Shown piece after piece: positions 50,181-60,788 of a stretch of DNA of 64,000 nucleotides. Location of the stretch: NCBI GenBank assembly GCA_947561395.2, contig OX387184.1, positions 8,432,001-8,496,000 of the forward strand. The letters are read 5' to 3'. This stretch comes from Buxus sempervirens. Lineage: Eukaryota; Streptophyta; Magnoliopsida; Buxales; Buxaceae. The notes beneath the pieces are model-generated. The model made no database searches, was not told where the DNA came from, and saw only the letters and a list, made by a program, of their open reading frames with translations. A program made the position numbers and the translations under genes. How positions within the stretch are numbered: position 1 is the stretch's first letter; each line of letters begins with the position of its first letter.

Positions 50181-51103
50181 ACTCAGGAGAATTATATATC
50201 TCCTTACGAACAGTTCGATAATGGCGTTTTAAAACCAGAGCCCGATCAGCTTCTTAGGATTTTAGGGAAAGGAGAAAAAGTGAGAAGTCGCTAGTGACAA
50301 ACAAATGTAATGTAGATTAGGTATGTTAAGACTCTTTTTAATTAGAAAGTAGAAACCATAATCTATACTATAAAGAAAAAGATCCTTAAAGTAAACAGCG
50401 CATTGCGAAGCGTGTCAATAATTACGTACGACGTCTCGGCAGTTCTCAAATGCTGCGGTGGGTAGTTTACTAAAGCCTAAGCTTTTATGTAATATACAAG
50501 CCTAATTCCTTCAGGAAGGGTGGGTTAGGTTCAAAAATTGGACTTCAGGAAGTATAATTTGAAAATAAAGAGTCTCTACGCGCGAGTTATTTTGAAAATA
50601 TCGTCAAAAAGAGAAAATATAACCCACCCTTCCTGAAAATATAACCCACCGTACCAAAAGTCTAATTTGAAAATATAAAGGTCTAATTGTTGGGCTCCAG
50701 TTGCATTATTTAATTAACGTATCTCACACATAGAGATTTCAACTAAAATTAGTATCTCAAAACCCATTTAGTACATGTGACATAACTTAACAGAATTGAA
50801 GCTGTTAATTCTCTCTTTAAAAATAAAATAACACTATCACACATAACAGAATTTCATTAACATTATACATCTAAATGAAAGTGCAAATCGTTAAGACTCG
50901 ATCTGTGCTAACTGCTAACTAGTTGAAGGGATCGGAAGAACCATTAGCACATTATTACTTACAGTTAATACACAAATAACATTATCGCCGTGTGACTATC
51001 TATCGTTGAGATGACGGTGAACTGGTGGTGATGCAGGACCGGAGTATCTTCGAGGTAAATTGAGGAGCATATACAAGTTTGGCAGTTGATACAGTCTAGC
51101 AGT
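50181..51103. other. intergenic between the two P450 genes
   Basis: AT-rich sequence containing the inverted repeat at 50510-50637. No gene was recognised. It includes the promoter of copy A and the 3' end of copy B. Confidence 0.4.
50510..50637. repeat. 18-bp perfect inverted repeat
   Basis: TTCAGGAAGGGTGGGTTA at 50510-50527 is exactly complementary to TAACCCACCCTTCCTGAA at 50620-50637. A truncated copy of the right arm (ATATAACCCACC) follows immediately. The 92-bp spacer could form a loop. Confidence 0.75.
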
Positions 51104-51126
51104 TCAAAGTTGGGAAAGAAGGTTCA

Positions 51127-52686
51127 TCATGGTTTGGCGTGGCCTGCACATTGCCACTGATGCTTCGGTCTTCGGCACGGTGACTCCCAATCCTTCGTTG
51201 CCACCTCGACGTCCTCCGTTTCCCATTCAAAGCACTGAATTAGTGCCCCTAAGGCCAAGGCCACGACACGCATGGCCAATCCCTCTCCTGGACATGCTCT
51301 CCTTCCCACTCCAAAGGGGATGAACTTAAACCCTCTCTTTTCCCCTCTATCCCCTTCAAATCTCTCTGGCTTGAATTCCATGGCCTTTTCCCACAAATTT
51401 GGGTCCCTGTGAATGGCCCAGGCATTCACAAATATGATAGTTTCATGAGGGATGTCGAATCCACCTATGGTGCACTCTTCCGACGACAGATGGGGTACCA
51501 GAATCGGAGCCGGAGGGTACAGTCGGAGCGTCTCATTGATGATGCAATGGAGATAAGGAAGCCTGGGAAGATCCGAATCATCGATTAAGCGACCCTGTCC
51601 GATTTGGTCTTCAAGTTCTGCTCTCGCCTTTTCCATCACCTTTGGATGGTACAGAAGAAGCGTCATTGCCCATTCCAAAGTCAGCGACGAGGTCTCTGTT
51701 CCAGCCGTGAACATCACCTACACCCACACCCGAGATCAGACCAGGAAATATCACTGTCCTTATATTTAATTTGCAAGAGAGGCTTTGCAATTTCATACCT
51801 GTAAAATGGTTTTGACCACCGTATCGGTGTAGTACTCCGGTTCTGATTCTTGAAGTGACGAGAGAACATCGATTAATTTACTTTCCCTCCTGTTAGAACC
51901 TTGTGAAGAGGACGACGGAGGATCAGGAGAAGAATGGTTAGGGCCACATTGATGCTCATCGATTAAACCCTGGAAAAAGGTATCTCTTTCGCTCTGCATC
52001 TTTACCAGGTTCTTCTCCACGCCGTCGAGATCCAGCCACCGCAGAAACGGAAAGAAGTCGGCCAAGCTCACAAACGTGCCTGGAATAAACATCTCCCTCA
52101 TCACCTTTCCTGAACTTCGCTTCCCAGTCACCATCCTCATAACCACATTAAACAGCAGCTCGAAAATCTTCTCCTTCAGATCTACCTTTCTGAATTCACC
52201 ATCCGAGGTCTCTTGGTATAACTTCCGGATCAGATAATGGACCTCTTCGTCACGACTGCTCGCATACATCTGAAGCCTATTCGGGGAAAAGATTTCAAGG
52301 GCCATTATTCGGCGAAGGGTCCTCCAGTGGTAGCCATAAGGGCACCATCCGACCGAGGTGTAGTTGTAACCGAAATGCTCTGCGACGATCAGGCGGGGGC
52401 GATTTGCTAAAACGATGTCGTTCTTGGTGAAGCACTCTTCTACAGCAGAAGGGGAAGAGACGATAACTGCAGTTCGGGAGCCAAGTCGAAGGAAAACGAT
52501 GGGACCGTATCGGTCCGTAAGAGATTTGAAGCTTCGGTATACTGGTGTCTTAAGGTGGTGGAGATGGCCGATGATCGGAAGTGGAAGAGGGGATGGTGGC
52601 AGGTTCATCTTCTCATTGGATAAAAAGAATTTCCAGATTACGAGAAGGGAAGGGAAGATTAGAGCGAAGTAATAGAAGATCACCAT
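51127..52686 (-). CDS. cytochrome P450, CYP81 family (copy B), C-terminus frameshifted
   Basis: A 492-codon frame in two exons, 52686-51799 and 51717-51127 (81-bp intron, phase 0). It retains the anchor, LPPSP hinge, AGTETS at 300-305, ETLR and FKPERF, and a haem loop ending in ACPG with Cys 438. Two defects are visible. About 15 residues normally present between GKR (188-190) and the REMF motif are missing in frame. At about 51199 the reading frame shifts: the adjacent frame reads [20 protein letters not shown] and runs on to a TGA at 51104-51106, the usual CYP81 C-terminus, whereas the actual frame ends in unrelated residues and stops at 51127. The gene may be functional with a changed tail, or a young pseudogene. 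Substrate unknown. Confidence 0.85.
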
Positions 52687-53208
52687 ATTCAGAACAAATT
52701 ATTCTAGGTTAAACATCATACCGATCAAAAGTAGCTCCGACTGTGAGAAAGACGGGACGATGAAGTTTTTCTGCAGAATTTGTGCTTGGAAAGTAAGCCA
52801 TCCTCGGTTAAAGCAGCAAGTTTTTTCATTTTTCTCTTGATTGCTTTTGGAAATTTAGAATTTTTGTTTCTCTTCGGAGTGGATTGCGTCATTATCTGAG
52901 TGTAACCTTTGATTAACGCCAAATATAGGGTTAATAGCTCTCAGTAACAGAAGATGCAAGTCATTAAGGCTGTGTTTGGAGCCTTGGATTTGAGGAGAAA
53001 AGAAATTAAATCTCAAAAAGAAAAGAAAAGAAAGGAAAATATGCAATTTTCCACTGATTGATTTGCTAGAGAAAACAAAGAAGAAAATTTCTTAGAAATC
53101 AGGTTGGTTGAAGAGAAAATCAAAAGGAAAATGAAATAATAAAATTTTTTTTTTTTATGTTTTTGTTGTTGGTCTGGACTTTTGAAATTATGTGGATAAG
53201 ATACCAAC
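52687..53208. other. intergenic upstream of CYP81 copy B
   Basis: Contains the promoter region of copy B. On the kinesin side there is a purine-rich block starting AAGGCTGTGTTTGGAGCC at about 52968, a sequence that resembles a MITE terminus. No matching opposite terminus was found, so it is not called as an element. Confidence 0.35.
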
Positions 53209-54159
53209 CATTGACACCTTCCATTGCAGCCTTAACTACATACAGGTCGAGCAACGACATCATAAACCTCCTTAGTAGTTTTAGATGGTCCAAAAACTAT
53301 CTGTCAAAATACAAAATGGAATGGCAGAAATAGCATGTGTAGACGAGTAAGTCTGCAATGGTACATAAGACAAATATGAAATATATTTAAAGATGATCAA
53401 TTCATTGGTCTTCCACAAAAGAAGAAATGCTCTGGAAATGGTACATAAGACAAATATTTGAAGATGGAAGACCTCCAGAGAAGAGCATTGAATCTTATAT
53501 TGTGATGGCAATTATGGGTTCCCAGCTCGATTATCTTAGCTACTAAATATCGTTGTGCCATCAGCAGAGTCTCAAACTTCGCCAGGATTAGTACCGAAGG
53601 CATACGCTGTCGCTGGATTTTACTGGCTCCTAACGATCCTATCCCCATCAGCATACCACACGATCTCGTCTCCGCACTGAAATTCCCGCTCACCACAACC
53701 AAAACTCAGTCCTTCAACAGCATGAAATCACAATGCAACCCTATATCCCCAAACTCAAACCAATCCAATGCAAAAACACATAGATCCACCACAACTAATC
53801 TAGATCTTGACCTACCTCAAAGGCCTAAACCGAACCGTAATGGAAATTCTGTCTCCCGATCTCGGCATTTCTACTGATTCGGCGATGAGATCGTCCGCTG
53901 ACAAATAAGGCACCGGAGTTCGGTTGCCATGGCTCCTCGCGGCATTATACATGGAATCGCTCCAGCTACGACTAGGCATCATGGATCTGGCACTAAAACC
54001 ATTACTGGAACCGTAAAACGTAGAGGAGGAACAAGAGCGAGGGATTAATCTTCCGTTCAAGAAAGAAGAAGAAAAAGACGAAGACATCGAAGAGTAAGGA
54101 CTTGATGATTTCCGGTAACCGAATGGAGAAATGCTTTCACCGATTGATTGATTCTCCAC
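53209..54159 (-). pseudogene. KIN-7 kinesin 5' fragment (three exons, decayed)
   Basis: Exon 1 (54159-53816) is open for 114 codons and resembles the N-terminus of plant KIN-7 motors, a Ser/Arg-rich leader followed by GDRISITVRFRPL. Exon 2 (53692-53595) reads EREFQCGDEIVWYADGDRIV, the start of the motor domain. It carries a TAA stop at 53620-53622 just before NPATAYAF, and the bases preceding it are GG where an AG acceptor is expected. Exon 3 (53300-53209) matches DRVFGP onward, but lacks 2 nt near its start and has a 4-nt insertion (TGTA) before VKAAMEGVNG. No P-loop exon follows. The motor is lost, so it cannot encode a kinesin. Intact relatives act in microtubule transport. The leader exon could still be transcribed. 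Confidence 0.8.
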
Positions 54160-55239
54160 TCAGAAAAGAAGAAGAACAAAATTAAAGAGAATAGAAGTAG
54201 AAGAAGACGAAGAAGTGACTGTGACGAAGAAGAAAAGGAAATTCTGAGAAGAAGGTCGAGGAGAGTCAGCGAGCCTTTCACGCCTTTTACACGTAAGCCC
54301 GATGATTTCGTTTCTCCCTAAATCTTTTCGTTTTTGGGGAGAAATTTTTTGAGGGAGGGAAAGAAAAGTTTTAGGCAAATTTTTTTTTCTTCATTTCCTT
54401 CTTTAACACGTTTCCCAGCTTTCACCAAACGAGGGAAAAGATTTTTCTGCCCATTTCTTTTCTTTTCTTTCCAAATCTTAACTTCCAAAACCGGCCGAAA
54501 GGATGGCTTTGACGACATACAGAGGACAAGGAGAGAAGCTTACAACGTGCGTAAATCTCCCCCCACCGTTTGCTTGTTTCATGGACTGAGCATATATGCT
54601 TCAATAAAGAAATTTGTCATGACGGGTGAATAATGGATTGCTTTGGAAGCAACTACATTGGGAATTTAATATATAATCTCTAGTCAACCAAGACCTAATT
54701 GGATTATCAAACATTTCAATGTCGTAGTAGGTTAGAGCCAAAGAGCAAATAGTCTGGTACGAATGCTCACAATCTCATCCCTCTTTTCTTAGTTGATTAA
54801 TTAAAGAAAAATGCATTCCTTTTTTCCTTGTGCATTGAATCATCTGCACCAAATTCTTAAACCCACTCTTACCCCAAGATATTCAATTGAGGCCAAAATA
54901 GTCTTATTTTAGAACAGAGCACCAAAAATAAAAAGGGAAATTTTTTGAGACCCCTCCAGACCAAGCAGACTTAATGGATTAAGCCTAAACCCAATTGTAA
55001 AATGAGGTTCGGTCACTTCGGTGTACTTTGAAAACCAGTTAATATATATTGGTTCAATGTTACATGAACCAACAACAGACACCTCATGGTTGCAAAGTAG
55101 CGGAAACTCAAGCTGGAGTTTAACAGCTAAACCCACATGACCTGGTACTTAAATTAGTTAATCAAGCTTTATTACAATAACCTTCCATGAGAGAGGGAAT
55201 TATAACAAACAAAAGTGACAGAAAATTGCACAACCCTTT
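54160..55239. other. 5' flank of the kinesin fragment, no further gene seen
   Basis: AT-rich sequence upstream of the KIN-7 remnant. It includes a Ser/Lys-rich run of purines and pyrimidines around 54200-54500 that is low-complexity and not coding. No gene was recognised. Confidence 0.35.
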
Positions 55240-56104
55240 TTTTGCGGCGTTTGGCATTACTTTTTGCTTTTACTTTTTTACTTATTTAAGCAAAATCAAG
55301 CTTTTTGAAGTAATAAGCATGTTTGGTTGATGTTTGCTTTTGCTTCTCATGATGAAGTAAAAAGCAATTTAATTGCTTTTCTTGAGAAGCACAATTTTTT
55401 GGCTTTTTAATTTTTGCTTATTTTTTTCTAATGCTAACAGCCAACCAAACCACCACTATTACCACCATGATCCACCCTCACTTCCCACCTTGGGCATAAC
55501 CATTAACATCAACCATCCACCCACCATTACACCCCCACCCATCAGTACCACTACTATCACCCATCACTTACTCATAGTGGCGGAACCAGGCTATGTCTAG
55601 GGGGGGCAATTGCCCCCCCTAAATTTTTATTTTTTAATTAAAAGTATACATTTTTCTATATATTTTAATTGAAATTTATGTTTTGCCCCCCTAAAATTTC
55701 TGGTTTGCCCCTCTATCTCCATGATATTTCTAAATTTCATGTATAAGTGTTAATTGAAAATTTTTTTTGCCCCCTCAGATTTGGAGTCCTGGTTCCGCCA
55801 CTGCTTACTCACCTCCAATATCACCACCTCCACCCATCATCACCATTGAACCTCAATTCCCACTATGGGCACCACCATTAACACCATGCATCCACCATCA
55901 TTACCCACCCCTACCATAATAGTGATAATATCAACAAAGAAGCAATTTTTATTTTTTGAAAAACCAAACATACTTTCTTGTTTTTTTTTTTTTTTGTAAT
56001 AAAATAAATGTGAATCAAACAGTTTTGCGTCATGAAAAAATCTTCATAAAAACAAAAGCAATCTATTTACTTTTTTTTCTCTTTGAAGAACCAAACACAG
56101 CCTA
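55240..56104. mobile_element. compound repeat with TTTGGCATT-type left arm
   Basis: The left part (GGCGTTTGGCATTACTTTTT onward, including AATAAGCATGTTT) is related to the left arm of the element at 24487. The interior is a degenerate CCACCATTA-rich minisatellite in two copies (about 55450-55570 and 55805-55925) split by the hAT-like MITE at 55575-55803. It ends near AACCAAACACAGCC at 56090-56103. The ends do not form a clean inverted repeat, so the whole is probably composite. Confidence 0.45.
55575..55803. mobile_element. hAT-like MITE with GGCGGAACCAGG ends
   Basis: TAGTGGCGGAACCAGG at the left and CCTGGTTCCGCCACTG at the right are inverted copies. The perfect 8-bp duplication CTTACTCA flanks it at 55567-55574 and 55804-55811. 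The interior is AT-rich with several runs of C (as TGCCCCCCT). It is non-coding and interrupts the surrounding minisatellite. Confidence 0.9.
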
Positions 56105-56569
56105 TATGTGTGCACAAAACCCTCACTGATGGTATATGCATGCCCATTCTCATGCGGCATTAATCAAATGGTGCCATAAAAACACGTAATTAATAATGTG
56201 GTTTTTTTGGATACCTGGACAACGAACTTATATGCTGCTATGTATTGGCAAGTCAGCAGTACTTAATGGGATGTGTTCCTATTTGCCTCCGTGTGTCGTT
56301 TGCACATGGCTCTACATGATTGGTGTTGCCGGAAAAGAAGTTGTATAATAGTAAGATCGTAGCCGCTGTGTCCCTTTACCTGTGATACTTTTGCTATGAA
56401 ATGAAACGTAAAGGTGCTGGCACCCACGCATGGCGTTCACTTGAGTGGAGAATGTGCCTTAAGAGCAGTGGAACTCTCCAAAACGTATGTGCTGCTGCAA
56501 TGTCTTACCAAGCCTGCCAAATGATCTCGATTCTCTGAAGTCGTCGCTGCAAGGCAGATCTTTTTACAC

Positions 56570-57205
56570 TTGACGTATTCTGGGGTAGGCTTGAATCTTA
56601 CGACGCTACAAATCCCCCTAAATAAGGAAGTGGAATCCATTAAGAAACCCTATTACATAAGAGTGGTTTGGAAAAAGTCTACAATAACTAAAAAGATGGG
56701 AAGTGGGGTCCCCCACTTTCTAAAAATGTGGGTCGTTTGTAAGGTGAGGTTCAACTTCCTAAGAGTAGGTAGTTGGGAGACTTTGTGTTCAACCCAAGCA
56801 GTTTATAAATAGGGACCTGCAGACAAGGGAAAGGGATCCCTCGATCAACACACAACTATACTAGTTATTACGGTCTCCTCAAACCTCTTATCTGGTCTTT
56901 TCAGACTATCTTACTCTTATGTTATCCTCATAGTATGAAGTAGTCTATCATCCTGTTGCTTCCTGTCGCAACAACACATGGAGATCCCCCTTACTCCTAG
57001 ACAAGGCTAAGAAGATACGTCATTCTCCGATACGGCTAGGTATAATCTTAAGATACGCTCTACTCTGATTACGGCTAGGTACGATCTTACTTATCCCTTC
57101 AAGCAAGGCTAAGGGCAGTCACAATGTACACTCCGGAACCAGTAATCTTCAAGGCGGCCCCCGATTTCTTCTTTCTATACTCTGATCACGACTATAGGGA
57201 AATAG
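56570..57205. promoter_or_regulatory. possible TATA-containing promoter or LTR-like segment
   Basis: A clear TATAAATA lies at about 56804-56811, and about 25-30 nt downstream is a GGGAAAGGGATCCCTCGATC run. The following 350 bp are pyrimidine-rich and contain short repeats of ACGGCTAGGTA. This resembles a retrotransposon LTR or a promoter, but no coding region follows and no LTR pair was found. Confidence 0.3.
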
Positions 57206-57213
57206 GGGGCAGG

Positions 57214-57753
57214 TAGGGCTGGCAATGGATCGGATATATATCCGAATCCAATCCAAAATTACCGAATTCAAATATAGGATTTAGATCCACGGTTCGGATA
57301 TGGATCTCGAATTTCGGATCCGAATTTTTTCGGATTCGGATATACATGTATCTGAATCGAAAACATACTTATAATATATATAAACTTAGCCCAGACCATG
57401 GTTCAACCATAAGTTAAAAGGGTTAAATCATCATTTGATCATTAGACACTTGGATTTGTGTTAAAATTTATAGTTAAATTTACTTTAATTGTTAAAATTG
57501 TTTTTTAAAGTTTCAGGTTTAAACAGGCTCGAATTCGGATTTCTGATCGAATTCGGATTTTGGTTTTGAATTCGGATTTAGGATCGGATATTGGATCGAA
57601 TTCGGATTTCGGATATTCATTGAATTTCGAATTTGGATTTAAGTATTAAAGATCCGTTGGATATCGGATCGAATTCGGATATCGGTAAATTTTTTTCGGA
57701 TCGGATTCGGATTTTAGCAGATCCGTACCATATTCGACCAATTGCCACCCCTA
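57214..57753. mobile_element. hAT-like MITE, TAGGG family (copy 4)
   Basis: 540 bp from TAGGGCTGGCAATGGATC to CAATTGCCACCCCTA. Flanks GGGGCAGG (57206-57213) and GTGGCAGG (57754-57761) match at 7 of 8 positions. Its core (for example ACCATGGTTCAACCATAAG and TTGATCATTAGACACTTGG) is the reverse complement of the core of copy 3 at 34111-34634. Confidence 0.85.
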
Positions 57754-58202
57754 GTGGCAGGTACCGAGATTTTGTTGGTTTTCTTTTTTACTTTTTATTA
57801 ATTCTCATCACCATCCATCCTTGAAACGGCCGTCCACCCCACACGATCCATCCATCCTTGAAACGGCTGTCATCCCACACAGCCCTCAATTTCTGCAGAT
57901 TCTACATCAAACGGTCACCACCAACGTAGCCGTTATCAATATTGTCATAAAATTGGAGGAAGAACCTTAGAGAACAAACCCCAACCCTCTTAGCAATCGT
58001 TGGATCAGAAATCTTCCAATCTACAAGCGGCCGGGTCATATCTAAACTACAATCAATCTGGTTTTGCATACGAACGGCGCCGGGATAAAAAGTTTCGGAC
58101 TCTTTCCTTGCATAAGCACAGATGCTGGTATGTTCGCGTCGCGCACTCACGAGTCCAGAACAGAATCGAAAATGATGGCAACAAAATCAAGGGAACCAAA
58201 TG

Positions 58203-58203
<1 letters not shown>
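57754..58203. other. intergenic, 5' side of the 58637 gene
   Basis: Contains a short tandem repeat around 57810-57880, the word CCATCCTTGAAACGGC appearing twice. No gene or RNA structure was recognised. Confidence 0.4.

Positions 58204-58237
<34 letters not shown>
58204..58237. repeat. (CT)17 dinucleotide microsatellite
   Basis: An uninterrupted CT run about 400 bp upstream of the ATG at 58637. CT tracts are common in plant promoters and 5' UTRs; a regulatory role is inference. Confidence 0.85.
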
Positions 58238-58241
<4 letters not shown>

Positions 58242-58636
58242 CCAGTGTGGGTCTACGTTGGAACGTGGAAAGAAAACACACCATAAACGTCCATTTGCGC
58301 GTGTGGTTGAACGTGGGAAGAAACCGCATCATATATGTACGTAAAATCTCCCAAACCGTGACAAATTCACACATTAAGGGAAAAAATTAAAGATGAGAGC
58401 TGCTAATTAATGATTCAAATGGAACGGACATACTAAGAGACGAGGATCGCCGATGGCCACCAGTTATATCTTGTAGTTCTCTTCTCCTTACGTGGCCATG
58501 GTTGGCTCCATGTCCAAGTTGGCAAACCATGCATCACTCGTTCTCTCCTTAAGTATGACAATAACCCTATCCAATCACTTATACTACTCTAACGAGTAAC
58601 GACCACGCCCAAAGCAAATCCAAGCAAGCAGCAGCC

Positions 58637-60229
58637 ATGGATATCTGGTCATGGATATGCGAACTCCCCAACCCGGAAGAGTGGTCTGAATCAGACACGC
58701 CACTCGTACTCGAACTCGCCAGTTCAGTAGACTCCGGCGACAACACTGCCCGGTCAATTTTGCTCAAAGCCGAACGAACTTCAGGCTCCAACACCGAAGC
58801 TCTGGTCACCCTCTCTCTATGCTTACAAGGCTTCCATCTTTCGAATCCTCACAAAACTCTCTGGGTCTCCGACCCATGTCCTCTCTCTGCAGACAAACCC
58901 TTTCTCCCTCTAATCCTCCAACTTCTCCAAGAAATCATATCCCGTGCACCCGTCTCGCACGACACCACCTGCCCTCGCTCCCAGCTACAAAAGCTCAAAC
59001 CCGAACCCGTCTCCTGGATCGTCGAATCGCACTCGCCCGAGTCCTTCTCAAGTTTCTTCAACCTCGTCTTCCTTTGCCGCCTCTTCTGGCTCTGCGTCTG
59101 CGAGGCTCCCACCGAAGTCGGCTCCATTTACTTCCAAAGCTTACTATCCCCAAACCTGGACACCATGGCCTGCAAACACGTCCTTCGGACTTTCTTCACG
59201 TCGGTAGGAGTTGACGCAGAACTCTGTTTCATGCGCACCATGGGGTACATGGTAGCAAAGTGGCTTATTTTAAAGGAAGTAGGCGTAGGATTGCAATCAA
59301 TCGCCCCAGCGTCGTCTTCCAAGCTCGGCTTCTCTTACGCCACGGAATCTCACGGGTTGTGGTCTCTGAAAGCCTACGCACCGGTCCTATCGATGTCACG
59401 TACCTGTTCCAACGGTCAACAGTATCAGTACTCCGTTCTCGAGGCAAACGAGTCTGTGCTCAGATATGCCCTGGCACACCAGCAGCTCGAGGCCGTAATT
59501 CAGCTGGAGTATGCGGTCGTGTTTTACGATGGCTTCATCCAGGTGAGTGCACGTATCGATAACTTGAGGTTCCACGTCGTGAAACTGGGATTCAATAAGA
59601 ACGACGAAGACGACGATGGTTACGCGGAGGAGAAGCATTTCCCGTCGAGGATTCGGGTTTGGGTCGGACCAGAAGTTGGATCAACGTACGTGACCGGTTT
59701 AAGTTTGGGCCGGTCCACTGACAACGTAGAGAGAGAAACGGAAACCCAGAAGATCGTGAAGGGTAGTTTGGGGCAATCGAAATTTTCAAAGCTGAAAGCA
59801 ACGGCTAGGACGTCGACGAGGACCAGGGCGAGAAGCTGGAGGTGGGAGCAAGACGCAGAGGGGAATGCCGCGGTTTTCGAGGCGGTTTTGTGCGATAACG
59901 TAACAGGCGCCGAGATTTCTCGGTGGAAGCCTAATAATGGTGCTGGAGGTAGCGGGGATCCTCGAACCAGTTTTAGGAAACGTTATTCTGGTGCAACAAG
60001 GCCGTTCAATAAAAACGGTGGTTTGGTCTTCGCCGGAGACGAGTACGGGGATGGAGTGTGGTGGAGGGTGAGCAAAGAGATGGAAGGGAGTGTACTGAAA
60101 TGGAGGTTAGGAGGAAAGGTTTGGCTGAGCTACTTGCCTAATGACATAAAGAGTTCATACTCCGAGACCAGATGTGTTGACTGGTGCGAGGAGGTTGATT
60201 TGCCTCTAATTCCCGGGAAATCTCTCTGA
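58637..60229 (+). CDS. conserved plant protein of unknown function, single exon
   Basis: A 530-residue intronless frame, GC-richer than its surroundings, with a good ATG context at 58637. It begins MDIWSWICELPNPEEW and includes well-ordered blocks (TLWVSDPCPLSADKPFLPLI at about 74-93, CPRSQLQKLKPEPVSWI at about 113-129, DAELCFMRTMGYM near 200, SYATESHGLWSLKAYAPV near 235). I recall closely similar single-copy proteins across plants that carry no assigned function. No signal peptide or catalytic motif is obvious; VFLCRLFWLCV (about 145) is hydrophobic but short for a membrane span. A basic stretch with several Arg (about 390-405) is visible. The protein may be soluble; its role cannot be stated. 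Confidence 0.93.
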   Translation: MDIWSWICELPNPEEWSESDTPLVLELASSVDSGDNTARSILLKAERTSGSNTEALVTLSLCLQGFHLSNPHKTLWVSDPCPLSADKPFLPLILQLLQEIISRAPVSHDTTCPRSQLQKLKPEPVSWIVESHSPESFSSFFNLVFLCRLFWLCVCEAPTEVGSIYFQSLLSPNLDTMACKHVLRTFFTSVGVDAELCFMRTMGYMVAKWLILKEVGVGLQSIAPASSSKLGFSYATESHGLWSLKAYAPVLSMSRTCSNGQQYQYSVLEANESVLRYALAHQQLEAVIQLEYAVVFYDGFIQVSARIDNLRFHVVKLGFNKNDEDDDGYAEEKHFPSRIRVWVGPEVGSTYVTGLSLGRSTDNVERETETQKIVKGSLGQSKFSKLKATARTSTRTRARSWRWEQDAEGNAAVFEAVLCDNVTGAEISRWKPNNGAGGSGDPRTSFRKRYSGATRPFNKNGGLVFAGDEYGDGVWWRVSKEMEGSVLKWRLGGKVWLSYLPNDIKSSYSETRCVDWCEEVDLPLIPGKSL

Positions 60230-60788
60230 ATTTCCAAACTTCCTTTTACTTCGGTTTTTCCTTTTCCTAGCTGCGAGCTTGTTATCTGATATAGATTCTC
60301 TAAAAAGGTATAATTTTGTATTATATGGGTTATTTTAGTATCTCGTAATTTGACAGAATGTAGCTAGGCCGTGTTGATGGGAAAATTGTTATCTATTTTA
60401 TTTGGACAAGTAACGCCTGCTTTTCGCCATTAAAGACATTAACATTAGAGAGGAAGCCCTTGTGGAAAGTGGAGGGAAAAGGGAGAAGAAAAGGCAATAC
60501 AAAAGGAGAAATGAACTGCACGCAGAGACTACCCACAAATAAAATTACATAAAGGAGGGTTTCTTCATCCTCGCTTCAAAATATTTAGATATAAGAACAC
60601 AGAAAGATTGCGATTAAAACACGGATAGAAATAACTAAGAGAAGCAGCAACTCAGAATCCCAAGTACGCACTGTAAAAAGACTATAATAGTAGCTACTTT
60701 GTCGGCTCTAAAGGTATCCTTTTGTTTGTTCTACTCTTCCGCCGTAAAGAAAGAGAAAAACAAACAAATAAATCCCCTCAGGATGGCT
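60230..60788. other. convergent intergenic space between the 58637 gene and the CLE gene
   Basis: Holds the 3' ends of two genes that point at each other. No additional feature was recognised. Confidence 0.4.

Noticed and set aside
56570-57205. LTR retrotransposon with TATA box
   Set aside because: No paired LTR, primer-binding site, polypurine tract or gag/pol coding region was found; kept only as a low-confidence regulatory note.
58819-59562. Long alternative frames inside the 58637 gene
   Set aside because: They are shadows of a GC-rich coding region; the main frame has the conserved blocks and natural start.
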